Positions 35,699-45,261 of a stretch of 64,000 nt of DNA are shown piece by piece. Below the pieces are notes generated by a model. That model made no database searches. It was given only the letters and a program-made list of their open reading frames with translations, and was not told where the DNA came from. The stretch spans positions 1-64,000 of the forward strand of contig CANJYB010000020.1 of assembly GCA_947479085.1 (NCBI GenBank), given 5' to 3'. Numbering within the stretch: the first letter of the stretch is position 1; every line of letters begins with the position of its first letter. The position numbers were made by a program, and so were the translations under genes. The stretch is from Bacteroidota bacterium. GTDB lineage: Bacteria; Bacteroidota; Bacteroidia; 2-12-FULL-35-15.

Positions 35699-38443
35699 TT
35701 ATTTAGGAGCCGTGGTTGATTCATGAAAGAGTTGAATAAATCCTTTCAGCACCCTCGGGCGAATACCATCAACATGTATTTCGTTAACGGTACATATATA
35801 GAAATATACACCATCAGGGCACAACCCTTTGGTATCCTTGTTTTTTCCATCCCAAAGTATATCCTTATCTTCGGTTTGAAACATTATCAATCCCCAACGG
35901 TCGTATATTTTCATATCCACATCCTTCACGTAACGATAGCCAGGCAATGGAGTTACCAAATCATTAACATTATCTCCGTTAGGAGTAAACACATTTGGCA
36001 ATTCATACTCCGGACAATTGTCCACACAGGTTTTATTTACTATCGGGCTTTCGTTAGGTGTAGCAGCCGAATCCACTGCAGTTACGGCATAACATCCAGC
36101 TATGGACGGAATACCATCATACGTATAAATATGAGTAAAACTGGTTATGCTCATATCGGTGGTGCTGTAAATAAGCTGGAGGGGTGCATAGGAAGTATAT
36201 GCAAAATATACATTTATCTGCACCGCATCATCACTGCAATAAGTATTCGGATTGGTCCAGGAAATCACATTTTGATAAATGCCACAATCATCTTCTACCA
36301 TAAAATCCGGTTGACATGGAGGAATTAAATCTACCGGACTTTCACATCTTATCTGAGAAGTATTTACCAATGGTTTCTGAATTAAAGTATCTGTATATTC
36401 TCCAATGGTTTTTACTTTGTAACAATAGTTTTGTCCGTTTACTAAACCGGTATCGCTGTAAGAAGTAGTATGAGTACTGTCAAGGAAAATAAAGATACCA
36501 GAGTTCTGAGGTGTTTCCTTATAAACATCATACCTGTAATTAGCCCATGGAACATAGGTTTGCCAGGTTAAATTTACCTGTCCTCCGGCAGGAGTAGAGG
36601 AAAGGAAAACAGATGAAGCACTATTGGTAGAACCTTTTAAAGTAAGTACCCCATTAAAAGTATAATATAAATCCACCCGGTATGTGTAAGATGTATCTCT
36701 TGTATCAATGCCAGTGCTTACAAATCCGGTATCGGGCAATTCATGATAGGAGTTATAGATGTATTGTGTTGATGAAGAAATCTGGTAATAAGCTAAACTG
36801 CCAGTTGCCCCACCTGCTCTCATTAATCGGTATTGGTAGGGAGGAGGATTAGCAATGGTGTCAAGATTAGGCACTGTTGATAAAGGTTTTATCCAGTGCG
36901 TCCAAATGGAACCATTGGTTGGGTCAGTAGTTAATACTGATACATTGGTAATTACCGGTACATCTCTTGTCAGCATGGCACATACATTACCGGAAGCATA
37001 ACTTTGCGAGCCATCTGAATAATAGGCCACTACTATGTATGAATAATCTATTCCCGCTACCAGGCCATTACCATTATTGTTATCGGTAAATATCGTTGTA
37101 GTAGTTGTTGTTCCAATTAAAGTATAACCTGACGAAGCTGGTACCCCAGTTTCGCAGGGGTCGTGTACAAATGGGTCGCAGGAATTTTTGCGATATACCT
37201 TATAACCGCTCAATGGGTTATCTCCAATCAAACTATGGCAAAAAGCATCATTCCAATCCACAATTATACTTGCTCCGCTCGGGGTGGCCGATACAATAAC
37301 CGGAGCAGGCGCAATCACTCTGATAAATACGGAACGATAATCAACCAAAGCAGTACCCGGGTCGCTGTCGGTAGCTTTAAACGTTACCAGGTAAGGCAAT
37401 AACAATACTTCGGAACAGGAAGGCGTCCAACTGAACGTTCCGGTAACAGGGCTAACGGAAGGAGTTGAATTAAAGGAAGCTGTTGGTGTAATTTGAAATG
37501 GACCACCACTTGCTTCCAGTGTAATTAAACCTGACTGCACATCGGTGGCGCTAACATTAAAATTAAGATTAGTTCCTGCCACTATACAGGTATCATCAAT
37601 ATGCGCTATTTGCGGAGGATTGTTAACACATGACAAAACCTCAATTTGCATATCTCTTAATACCGAACCAACAAAATAACGTACCGGACTTGAAGGCAAC
37701 CTTCTGTACTCTTTAATCAAAATAGCAATATTATATTCTGCTATAGAAGTTGGAGAACACCATACCAAATCTCCTCTCAATGCATCAATGCTGCTGTAGG
37801 ACATATTAGGCGGAAACTGCCAGCTGGGAATGGGCGAACCATTGGCATAGCAGGTGGTTAAACTATACGATAAACTATCACCATCAGGGTCATACGCTCC
37901 CGGGTTATGATAAAAACAAACACCTACACAGGCATCATCCAGAGGCATGTTGAGCAAGACAGGGGAAGTATTAGGTCCTAAAAAAGGATTAATAATCAGA
38001 TGAGTAATCAATGAAAAGGAAGTGTTTACAGAGTTATTAATATTATTAACCCCTGCATTTCTGTTCTGGTCATCCATTGTTATTTCCCACCCTTGCCCCG
38101 GACTTGGACCCGGAAAGTCATGTGTAATTTCGTATATATTTAATTTGGTACAGGTTGGATGCAAAAGCATAACCCCATCAGCTGTGGAAGGACATAATGA
38201 ACTTATTCCATTAACCCGTGGAGCATTAGCGCTGTCATTGTCCCCAAAATTAATCATCAGCTCACAACGGTCCGCAGAGGTATTGCAGGTATTGGTATAA
38301 GTTGTTACTCTTATTTTGTATCGATATGGGTGAGTTGCATCTCCAACATATTCATAGGTAATTTCACCTGCCCGGTTATGAGTACCGTAAACATTGGTAA
38401 AACCAACAATAAGAAGACTAAATAAAATAAGAAATTTTTTCAT
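35699..38443 (-). CDS. Large surface protein with fibronectin-like repeats and T9SS type B sorting domain
   Basis: 914 residues. Signal peptide KKFLILFSLLIVGFTNVYG, then THNRAGEITYEYVGD, the same family of N-terminal module as the cargo at 18441. A cadherin/Ig-like segment (FSWTPSCSEVLLLPYLVTFKA) and several fibronectin type III-like repeats follow (SYTLIGTTTTTTIFTDNNNG; NLTWQTYVPWANYRYDVYK), then a gliding-motility-associated C-terminus (LPNVFTPNGDNVNDLVTPLP ... YDRWGLIMFQTED). Exported and attached by T9SS; role presumably adhesion. It overlaps no other real gene; the 201-residue plus-strand ORF inside it is a shadow. Confidence 0.88.
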   Translation of the reverse strand: MKKFLILFSLLIVGFTNVYGTHNRAGEITYEYVGDATHPYRYKIRVTTYTNTCNTSADRCELMINFGDNDSANAPRVNGISSLCPSTADGVMLLHPTCTKLNIYEITHDFPGPSPGQGWEITMDDQNRNAGVNNINNSVNTSFSLITHLIINPFLGPNTSPVLLNMPLDDACVGVCFYHNPGAYDPDGDSLSYSLTTCYANGSPIPSWQFPPNMSYSSIDALRGDLVWCSPTSIAEYNIAILIKEYRRLPSSPVRYFVGSVLRDMQIEVLSCVNNPPQIAHIDDTCIVAGTNLNFNVSATDVQSGLITLEASGGPFQITPTASFNSTPSVSPVTGTFSWTPSCSEVLLLPYLVTFKATDSDPGTALVDYRSVFIRVIAPAPVIVSATPSGASIIVDWNDAFCHSLIGDNPLSGYKVYRKNSCDPFVHDPCETGVPASSGYTLIGTTTTTTIFTDNNNGNGLVAGIDYSYIVVAYYSDGSQSYASGNVCAMLTRDVPVITNVSVLTTDPTNGSIWTHWIKPLSTVPNLDTIANPPPYQYRLMRAGGATGSLAYYQISSSTQYIYNSYHELPDTGFVSTGIDTRDTSYTYRVDLYYTFNGVLTLKGSTNSASSVFLSSTPAGGQVNLTWQTYVPWANYRYDVYKETPQNSGIFIFLDSTHTTSYSDTGLVNGQNYCYKVKTIGEYTDTLIQKPLVNTSQIRCESPVDLIPPCQPDFMVEDDCGIYQNVISWTNPNTYCSDDAVQINVYFAYTSYAPLQLIYSTTDMSITSFTHIYTYDGIPSIAGCYAVTAVDSAATPNESPIVNKTCVDNCPEYELPNVFTPNGDNVNDLVTPLPGYRYVKDVDMKIYDRWGLIMFQTEDKDILWDGKNKDTKGLCPDGVYFYICTVNEIHVDGIRPRVLKGFIQLFHESTTAPK

Positions 38444-38546
38444 TTCTTTAAAAGATTTGCAGAAAAAGGAATGCTAAATTACTTAATTTTATTCAAAATA
38501 TAGTTATTTATTATTTTTTATGAAATGGAGACTTTTAAATTAATCC

Positions 38547-38554
38547 TATCTTTG
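38547..38554 (+). promoter_or_regulatory. -7 promoter element for trpS
   Basis: TATCTTTG matches TAnnTTTG 30 bases upstream of the trpS ATG. Confidence 0.55.
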
Positions 38555-38584
38555 AAACGTAAAAACAAAAAAGAGTAACCATTT

Positions 38585-39562
38585 ATGTCAAGAATACTTA
38601 CAGGGGTGCAGAGTACAAACATCCCTCATTTAGGAAATATTTTAGGAGCCATTATACCTGCCATCGAAATGTCAAGGCAGTCGGGAAACGATTCGCTTTT
38701 CTTTATAGCAGACCTTCATGCCCTAACTACCATTAAGGATGCAGATTTTAACAGGGAAAGCACTTATGCAGTGGCTGCTGCATGGTTAGCATTCGGTTTT
38801 GATATCGACAAAAATATATTTTATCGCCAGAGCGATGTGCCGGAAGTATGCGAACTTACCTGGTATTTGAATTGTTTTACCCCTTTCCCTATGCTTGCCA
38901 ATGCGCATTCTTTCAAGGATAAGTCAGAGCGATTGGCAGACGTGAACGCAGGATTGTTTACCTATCCTGTTTTGATGGCCGCTGATATTATTTTATACGA
39001 TGCGCATTATGTACCTGTTGGTAAGGACCAAATGCAACACCTGGAAATGACCCGCGACATTGCTGAGAAATTTAATAATCAGTATGGAGATGTATTTATA
39101 GTTCCCGAAGGAACGGTAAATGAAGAAACCAAGTTGGTTCCCGGCATTGATGGACGAAAAATGAGCAAGTCATTGAACAATTTTATAAATGTATTTCTTC
39201 CTGAAAAGGAATTAAAGAAAGTTATAATGAGCATTGTTACAGATGCCACTCCGTTGGAAGCGCCTAAAAATCCGGATACCTGTAATGTATTTGGCTTATA
39301 TAAATTACTTGCTTCGGAACAACAAGTTGCTGAAATGAGGGCTAATTATATTAAAGGTGGATATGGTTACGGACATGCCAAGACTGCTTTGCTTGAATTA
39401 ATTTTAGAAAATTTTAAAGCACCCCGTGAGACTTATTCTTATTACATGAATAATAAGAATGAACTGGATGCCAAACTTCAAATAGGTGCAGAAAAAGCAA
39501 GAGTAATTGCTAAGCAAACTTTGAAAAGAGTGAGAGAAAAGCTGGGGTTTAAGGTTTACTAA
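38585..39562 (+). CDS. trpS: Tryptophan-tRNA ligase
   Basis: Class I aminoacyl-tRNA synthetase, 325 residues, cytoplasmic. The HIGH-type motif is PHLGN (residues 15-19) after TGVQSTNIP; the KMSKS loop is GIDGRKMSKSLNN (~residue 190). VLMAADIILYDAHYVPVGKD is the tryptophan-site block. The length matches bacterial TrpS. Confidence 0.96.
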   Translation: MSRILTGVQSTNIPHLGNILGAIIPAIEMSRQSGNDSLFFIADLHALTTIKDADFNRESTYAVAAAWLAFGFDIDKNIFYRQSDVPEVCELTWYLNCFTPFPMLANAHSFKDKSERLADVNAGLFTYPVLMAADIILYDAHYVPVGKDQMQHLEMTRDIAEKFNNQYGDVFIVPEGTVNEETKLVPGIDGRKMSKSLNNFINVFLPEKELKKVIMSIVTDATPLEAPKNPDTCNVFGLYKLLASEQQVAEMRANYIKGGYGYGHAKTALLELILENFKAPRETYSYYMNNKNELDAKLQIGAEKARVIAKQTLKRVREKLGFKVY

Positions 39563-39660
39563 TTACGTCCGCCCAGGCGGATACGAATCGGGATTGGTTC
39601 TTTTTTTACCCATTTTTCACCTTAACTACTTTTTGAAAGTCTGATTTTTTACCTTTTTCC

Positions 39661-39850
39661 TACCTAGCTGATTGCCTAAGTATATATTTCTTTAGAATTT
39701 TCTATCTAGCTATATGGTAAGGTACACTTTTCTTTAACTTTTCTTACCTAGCTGACTGGTAAGGTACAAAATCCTAAAGAAATATCGACCTTACCAGTTG
39801 CCTAAGTACAAATTTCTAAAGAAATATCGACCTAGGCAGTACACATTTTC
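39661..39850. repeat. Tandem array, about four and a half 42-bp units with two dyads each
   Basis: The segment TACCTAGCTG and its diverged versions start at 39661, 39703, 39745, 39787 and 39829, an exact 42-bp period in a 352-bp convergent gap. Each unit contains one dyad of CTTACC...GGTAAG type and a second of ATTTCTAAAGAAAT type about 21 bp away. Units are more diverged than in the other arrays, and units 4-5 carry GACCTTACC in place of TACCTAGC. No gene is seen in the gap. Confidence 0.85.
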
Positions 39851-39914
39851 AAGTAGTTAGCGTTTTAGGGGTAAAAAAGGAGGGTTTTTGGGCACGAAAT
39901 TCCAAACCTTAAAA

Positions 39915-41204
39915 TTACTTTAACCCGTACTTGTTTTTATACTTTAAATAAAGTGCTTTTTGCTCATTATCCAAGTCAATACTCTTCCCTTTAATAAATG
40001 CTTTTTCCACATTATTGGTTCTCATATCCAAAGCATCACCGTTGGAAATAAACAAAGTAGCATCTTTTCCCACTTCAATACTTCCTGTGGTTTTGTCAAT
40101 TCCCAACATTTTGGCAGTGCTTAATGTAATTGATTTTACTGCCTGCTCTTTGGTTAGCCCGTAAGCAGCAGCAGTACCCGCAAGAAAAGGAAGGTTTCGC
40201 GCACCGGCAGCTTCCATTCCTCCTTCATTATTCAAACAAAACTGAACACCTGCTTTTTGTAATAAATAAGGCAATTTGTAAGGCAAATCCACATCATCTT
40301 CGGGGTATTGCGGCAAATCGTGAGTGCGCGAAACCATCACTGCAATGTTATTTTGTTTCAGCAAATCTGTAACCAACCAACTGTCTTTTCCGCCCACAAG
40401 CACCACTCTTTTCAATTCATATTTCTTTACAAAATTTACTGCTTCCACTATTTCTTTTACATCATTACTATGGATATACAACGTTTGAGTTCCGTTAAAA
40501 ATCCCTTTCATGGATTCCATCCGAAGATTTTTTTCTTCCTTTATTTCTGTTTCACTGTAAGCTTTTGCATCATCAAACAATTTTTTCAATTCATTGGTTT
40601 GTTTGATGTACTCTTTGTTTTTTTCGTAAGGACCAAACGTTCCGTTATCTTCATCCAGCGCTTTTCTTCCCACCATATTGGGCCAATTAATATGAATGCC
40701 ATCATCAATTTTATAAGCAGCATCTTCCCAGTTCCAGCCATCTAAAACAACAATACTGGATGTGCCTGAAACCATTCCTCCTCTTGGAGTAATTTGCGCC
40801 ATCAAAATTCCATTGGTACGAACTGTCGGAATTATTTTCGAATCGGTATTGTAAGCAATAATCGAACGAATGTTTGGCAGCGTACTTCCAATTTCTCTAA
40901 AATCATTGGTGGCACGAACTGCTTCTATTTCAGTTAAACCTAAGGTGGAATTTGGAGCAATGAATCCCGGGTAAATGTTTTTTCCTGTTGCATCAATTAC
41001 TTCCTCATAGGCTGCTCTGTCAATTTTTGCAGTTGTCGCATCCGCTAACAGGGTTATCTTTCCATCCTTTATGCCGATTAATGAATTCTGAATAACACTG
41101 TCAGTGCCTAAGTGTGCAATACCATTCATTATCAAAACGCTTTTGTTTTGGGCAGTTGAAATGATGGTTGAGAAGATTGTTATAGTAAAAAATATTTTTT
41201 TCAT
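39915..41204 (-). CDS. Exported amidohydrolase-like protein with degenerate metal site
   Basis: 429 residues with signal peptide (KKIFFTITIFSTIISTAQN). Amidohydrolase fold: N-terminal beta-sandwich strands (VLIMNGIAHLGTDSVIQNSL, KDGKITLLAD), GKNIYPGFIAPNSTLGL where HxH zinc ligands would normally stand (here APNS), and the typical end MLGIDKTTGSIEVGKDATLFI. The missing HxH suggests it is catalytically dead or uses a different site. It lies downstream of a 1021-residue relative, separated by a palindromic element. Possible joint role: a heteromeric pair with the larger enzyme, by inference. Confidence 0.8.
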   Translation of the reverse strand: MKKIFFTITIFSTIISTAQNKSVLIMNGIAHLGTDSVIQNSLIGIKDGKITLLADATTAKIDRAAYEEVIDATGKNIYPGFIAPNSTLGLTEIEAVRATNDFREIGSTLPNIRSIIAYNTDSKIIPTVRTNGILMAQITPRGGMVSGTSSIVVLDGWNWEDAAYKIDDGIHINWPNMVGRKALDEDNGTFGPYEKNKEYIKQTNELKKLFDDAKAYSETEIKEEKNLRMESMKGIFNGTQTLYIHSNDVKEIVEAVNFVKKYELKRVVLVGGKDSWLVTDLLKQNNIAVMVSRTHDLPQYPEDDVDLPYKLPYLLQKAGVQFCLNNEGGMEAAGARNLPFLAGTAAAYGLTKEQAVKSITLSTAKMLGIDKTTGSIEVGKDATLFISNGDALDMRTNNVEKAFIKGKSIDLDNEQKALYLKYKNKYGLK

Positions 41205-41218
41205 TTGTTTCTTGTTAG

Positions 41219-41350
41219 CCTCACCCCCTGCCCCTCTCCAAAGGAGAGGGGTGACGGAGCCTGAAGTATATTACTTAATTGATATTTGTTTTTATTTTTA
41301 GTTGCTCACCTATCGCCCCCTCTCCTTTGGAGAGGGGATTAAGGGGTGAG
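41219..41350. mobile_element. Miniature palindromic element with ~33-bp inverted ends
   Basis: The left end has CTCACCCCCTG followed by CCCCTCTCCAAAGGAGAGGG; the right end has its inverse, ending AAGGGGTGAG. Each end is itself a 9-bp stem around AAA/TTT. The ~65-bp interior is AT-rich. A degenerate single end recurs at 52580-52611. Similar REP/BIME-like units are scattered in Bacteroidota genomes as I recall; no transposase is present. Confidence 0.7.
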
Positions 41351-41354
41351 ACTT

Positions 41355-44300
41355 TTATTCATTCATATAATCCACTTCCATATCATCGCATCCATAAAGC
41401 TTTTGTTTCTTAGGCATTGGCTTTACAACAGGTGCTCCACCTTTTTTCTCATCCAGCATCTTTTGAATAATTCTTGCTCTTTCTTTTTGGATTTCAATTC
41501 GCATTTTTACATCTTCTTCATTGTCGAAATAAATAACACCATCCACAATGGTTTTTTCCACTTTCGCATAGACAGACAATGGATTGTCGGACCACAAGAC
41601 TACATCGGCATCTTTACCAACTTTAATACTTCCTACCTTTTTATCAATGTGCAATAATTTTGCAGGATTAAGTGTCACCATTTTTAATGCGTCTTCCTCA
41701 CTTGTTCCACCGTATTTAACTGATTTAGCAGCTTCCTGGTTCAATCGTCTTCCCATTTCAGCATCGTCTGAATTGATAGCAGTAACTATTCCCATCTGGT
41801 TCATTAAGGATGCATTGTAAGGAATTGCTTCTTTCACTTCCATCTTGTAAGCCCACCAGTCGCTAAAAGTAGAACCGCCAATATTTCTTGCTTTCATTTT
41901 ATCTGCCACTTTATATCCTTCCAGGATATGAGTGAATGTATTTACCTGGAACCCCATGGAGTCGCCCACATGCATCAGCATATTGATTTCAGATTGCACA
42001 TAAGAGTGGCAGGTAATAAAACGTTTTTTATTCAATATCTCTGCCAATGCTTCCAGTTCAAGGTCTCTGCGAAAAGGTGTTCCACTTGCTTTTTCCTTGT
42101 CGGACATAGCACCAAACGCTTTTTGCTTTGCATCATATTCTTTAGCCCTGGTAAAATAATCATAGTACACCTGCTCCACACCCATACGTGACTGCGGGAA
42201 ACGAACGGTATTAAAATCTCCCCAGTTACTTTGTTTCACATTTTCTCCCAACGCAAATTTGATATAACCATCTGCTTTTTCAAACTTCATTTCTTCCGGT
42301 GATTTTCCCCAACGAAGTTTTATAATTGCCGATTGCCCGCCAATAGGGTTTGCAGAACCATGTAGCAGTTGAGCAGAAGTAACTCCCCCGGATAACTGAC
42401 GATAAATGTTAATGTCTTCTGACGTAATAACATCGCCAATTCTTACTTCCGCACTCGATGCCTGTGTGCCTTCGTTTACTCCATTTGAAATAGCAATGTG
42501 TGAATGTTCATCAATAATTCCTGCTGTCAGGTGTTTTCCTGTTCCATCAATCACTTTTGCAAAAGCCGTTTTGGGAGCATTGATATCACCATCTATCCTC
42601 ACTATTCGCCCTTCAGTAATGTACACATCCTGGTTCTTTAACACCCCTTCCTGTTCATTGGTCCAAACGGTTACATGTTTTATTAATATGGCATCGTAGG
42701 GATTTTTGAATTCCTTTATCTTTTCTTTTATAAATCCAACTTCTTCTTCATGAGGTTTGCCATAGGCACAAAAGGGGTAAATCACTTTTCCGAATGAAGG
42801 TTGTTTTTTAGCGGAATCTTTTTTTACTGTAGTAGTGTTAGTCGATTTGAATACCGCACTCCAGTCTATCCAATCACCCTCTGGTGTTTGTCCTTTGCCG
42901 GACATTCTGATAGGGTCAGTACTAATGTTTCCACTCAAACGAATGGTTCCTGCAATATCTTTGGGAGTAAAACTTAAAGAAACATTATTTCCTGTAACAG
43001 TTATGTTTACAGGTGTTTTTGTGGTATCAATTAATACGGTTGCTTTTAGTTTTTCTATTTCTCCTTCAATTTTTAATTCATATAATCGTTTGTCCTGGTA
43101 TGAAAAGTTATATACTCCCCTTACGTCAATTGTATTGTAATCATTAATCTTATAAGGTATTCCCTGTATCCAGTTTTCGTAAATGATTGTTTTCTCATCA
43201 AATAAATTACCTGAAGTAATAATAAAACTGGCAATCATTCCTGTTTTCAGGCTCCCGATTTTATCTGATACATTCAGCATTTCGGCTGGTATGGTAGTTA
43301 ATGATTTTAATGCCTGCTGTTCGGATAAGCCATAAGTAATTGCTTTACGAAGGTTTTTCCAGAAATCTTTTTTGTCTTTCAAATCAGCGGTGGTAATGGC
43401 AAAGGGAATGTAATTTTTTTCCAATGCAAATGCATTTACTGGGGCCATTTCCCATTGCTTTAATTCAGTTAGCGAAATATTCGTTGCATCGTACGCATCT
43501 TCCACATCAAAGGCAGCAGGGAAATTAAGCGGAATAATAAATTTGCAATTAGTGGCTTTAATATCATCCAGCCTTTGGTATTCGTTACCGCAACCTTTGA
43601 TGATGTATTTCGTTTTAAACTCATCACCTATTTTGTCAGCACGCAAAGCGCTTAGTTTATCAGTGGTTTCGAAAATCTGGGGAAGTGTCTGTAAATTATT
43701 AAAAGCATCCAGGGAGATGTTGTATTCCTTTTTTGTTTTATCAGTTTTATACCAGTTGGCATCAAGGTATGTTTGGCGCAACAATGCAATGGCACCCATC
43801 AGAGAAGAAGGATAATCCTGTGAGGAAGTTCCTTTATCAAACGAAAGCATGGCGGCTGCTTTATCAGCAATAATTAAATTATTTTCTTTGCCATCGGCAA
43901 GCGAAACAACTACAGCGCTACCTCTTACTATACCATCCTTTTGAAAAGTAAGTACAGAACCAAATCCAAGTTTGCGCATTTCTTCTGCGGCAGATGAATT
44001 ATCATTAAACAACTTATAAGCGTCCACTTCTGCTTTTACTGCCTGGTTCCAGCCATAAGCTCCTTTTATATTACTTTCCATTTGTGGTCCGGGAGAAGTT
44101 TTTGGTATTCCTTTAGAGTCTGCTACTCCATAACTGGTATAGGCATCAATAAATGCAGGATAAATGGATTTGCCTTTCAAATCATATACTGCGCAGCCTT
44201 TCGGAATTGAAACTTTTGTGCCTGCACCGATAATGATTCCATCCTTTATTAAAAGCGTGGCATTGGCAATGGTTTCATCTGCACTGACCACAATGTTGGC

Positions 44301-44420
44301 ATTGGTAAATGCATAGGTAGTATGAATCTTATTGGTAGTGCCATTTACAGGAAATGTTTCCTGCCCAAAGGCGGCAATGGCAATTAAAAAGGTAAAGAGT
44401 ACCGAATATATTTTTTTCAT
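41355..44420 (-). CDS. Exported double amidohydrolase-domain protein
   Basis: 1021 residues, signal peptide (KKIYSVLFTFLIAIAAFGQ). Two amidohydrolase-like halves: the N-terminal one (~25-430) has GKSIYPAFIDAYTSYGV with no HxH, while the C-terminal one (~570-1000) has the intact IIDEHSHIAI metal motif (~640), TCHSYVQSEI and the late NSDDAEM aspartate. Between them is a beta-rich linker (~430-560). The protein ends in a cysteine- and methionine-containing tail. The family includes imidazolonepropionase/prolidase-like enzymes; the substrate is unknown. Its own TATTTTTG promoter lies upstream. Confidence 0.82.
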   Translation of the reverse strand: MKKIYSVLFTFLIAIAAFGQETFPVNGTTNKIHTTYAFTNANIVVSADETIANATLLIKDGIIIGAGTKVSIPKGCAVYDLKGKSIYPAFIDAYTSYGVADSKGIPKTSPGPQMESNIKGAYGWNQAVKAEVDAYKLFNDNSSAAEEMRKLGFGSVLTFQKDGIVRGSAVVVSLADGKENNLIIADKAAAMLSFDKGTSSQDYPSSLMGAIALLRQTYLDANWYKTDKTKKEYNISLDAFNNLQTLPQIFETTDKLSALRADKIGDEFKTKYIIKGCGNEYQRLDDIKATNCKFIIPLNFPAAFDVEDAYDATNISLTELKQWEMAPVNAFALEKNYIPFAITTADLKDKKDFWKNLRKAITYGLSEQQALKSLTTIPAEMLNVSDKIGSLKTGMIASFIITSGNLFDEKTIIYENWIQGIPYKINDYNTIDVRGVYNFSYQDKRLYELKIEGEIEKLKATVLIDTTKTPVNITVTGNNVSLSFTPKDIAGTIRLSGNISTDPIRMSGKGQTPEGDWIDWSAVFKSTNTTTVKKDSAKKQPSFGKVIYPFCAYGKPHEEEVGFIKEKIKEFKNPYDAILIKHVTVWTNEQEGVLKNQDVYITEGRIVRIDGDINAPKTAFAKVIDGTGKHLTAGIIDEHSHIAISNGVNEGTQASSAEVRIGDVITSEDINIYRQLSGGVTSAQLLHGSANPIGGQSAIIKLRWGKSPEEMKFEKADGYIKFALGENVKQSNWGDFNTVRFPQSRMGVEQVYYDYFTRAKEYDAKQKAFGAMSDKEKASGTPFRRDLELEALAEILNKKRFITCHSYVQSEINMLMHVGDSMGFQVNTFTHILEGYKVADKMKARNIGGSTFSDWWAYKMEVKEAIPYNASLMNQMGIVTAINSDDAEMGRRLNQEAAKSVKYGGTSEEDALKMVTLNPAKLLHIDKKVGSIKVGKDADVVLWSDNPLSVYAKVEKTIVDGVIYFDNEEDVKMRIEIQKERARIIQKMLDEKKGGAPVVKPMPKKQKLYGCDDMEVDYMNE

Positions 44421-44451
44421 AGCTGGTGGATTGTCTTTTTTAAAACGGAAA

Positions 44452-44459
44452 CAAAAATA
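44452..44459 (-). promoter_or_regulatory. -7 promoter element for the double amidohydrolase gene
   Basis: Plus strand CAAAAATA, i.e. TATTTTTG on the minus strand, 31 bases before the start at 44420. Confidence 0.45.
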
Positions 44460-44518
44460 GTATTATTAAATGATGTATAGTTAATTTTATATGAACGGTA
44501 AAAACAAGGGAATTTTAG

Positions 44519-44526
44519 TACTTTTG
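44519..44526 (+). promoter_or_regulatory. -7 promoter element for the cytochrome c gene
   Basis: TACTTTTG matches TAnnTTTG 22 bases before the ATG at 44549. Confidence 0.55.
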
Positions 44527-44548
44527 AGCGGACAAAAAAATTAAAACT

Positions 44549-45184
44549 ATGGACTTCAACCTGATTAAACTTATACATGTAATTGTTGTAATTTTGTTTT
44601 TATTAATCTACCTGATAAAAACAATACTCCTGCTTGCCAACAACAATGACGGTTTGGCTAAGTTTACAAAAATAGTAAAGGTGCCTGAAATGATCATCAG
44701 CCTGTTGTTTCTAGTAACCGGTATTTATATGCTCACCCAGATTGGAGCAAATAAATTACTGATTATTAAAATCATCATTGTGTTATTGTCTATTCCGATT
44801 GCCATAGTTGGTTTCAAAAAGAAAAACAAAATACTGGCAGTGCTTTCCCTGTTGATGATAATTGCAGCTTATGGTCTGGCAGAGATGAACAAAAAGAATG
44901 TTGAAAAACAAACTGTGGACCCTACAGTGGGCAATCCGAACGACCCTAACTATGATATTAAAAAACATGGAGAGTTGGTTTATACCGCCTATTGCCAGAG
45001 CTGTCACGGAACTGAGGGAACAAATGGTGCCGGTGGTGCCGACCTTACACTCTCTAAAATGAATATGAAAGCAATGATGGAACAGGTTAAAAACGGTTCG
45101 AATACAATGGCAGGATTTAAAGATGTGCTGAACGAACAGGAAATAACTGCTGTGGTTGCTTATGTTGAAACTCTTAAAAAATAG
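44549..45184 (+). CDS. SirB2-like membrane domain fused to cytochrome c
   Basis: 211 residues. Four membrane helices in the first ~115 residues (LIKLIHVIVVILFLLIYLI with a conserved His; PEMIISLLFLVTGIYML; LLIIKIIIVLLSIPIAIVG; ILAVLSLLMIIAAYGLAEM) resemble the SirB family. A cytochrome c domain follows with heme site CQSCH (~149-153) and a candidate distal Met in NTMAGFKDVL. It is likely a membrane-bound electron carrier facing the periplasm. The membrane His residues could bind heme too. Monocistronic; a palindrome follows. Confidence 0.82.
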   Translation: MDFNLIKLIHVIVVILFLLIYLIKTILLLANNNDGLAKFTKIVKVPEMIISLLFLVTGIYMLTQIGANKLLIIKIIIVLLSIPIAIVGFKKKNKILAVLSLLMIIAAYGLAEMNKKNVEKQTVDPTVGNPNDPNYDIKKHGELVYTAYCQSCHGTEGTNGAGGADLTLSKMNMKAMMEQVKNGSNTMAGFKDVLNEQEITAVVAYVETLKK

Positions 45185-45188
45185 TTTT

Positions 45189-45255
45189 GAGTTATGAATT
45201 ATAAATTATGAACGGAAGTACAAATTCGTAATTTATAATTCATAATTCATAACTC
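45189..45255. repeat. AT-rich inverted repeat upstream of hflX
   Basis: GAGTTATGAATTATAAATTA is mirrored by an inverse copy ending CATAATTCATAACTC at 45255. It fills almost the whole gap between the cytochrome c stop and the hflX ATG, so it may be a terminator or an mRNA leader hairpin for hflX. Confidence 0.75.
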
Positions 45256-45261
45256 CTCTAA

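Noticed and set aside
35723-36328. 201-codon plus-strand ORF
   Set aside because: Antisense to the C-terminal half of the 914-residue surface protein, whose sorting domain is unmistakable.
41346-44420. Several plus-strand ORFs of 78-103 codons
   Set aside because: Antisense shadows of the 1021-residue amidohydrolase gene.
44783-45007. 74-codon minus-strand ORF in the cytochrome gene
   Set aside because: Antisense to the cytochrome c domain with its heme motif; shadow.
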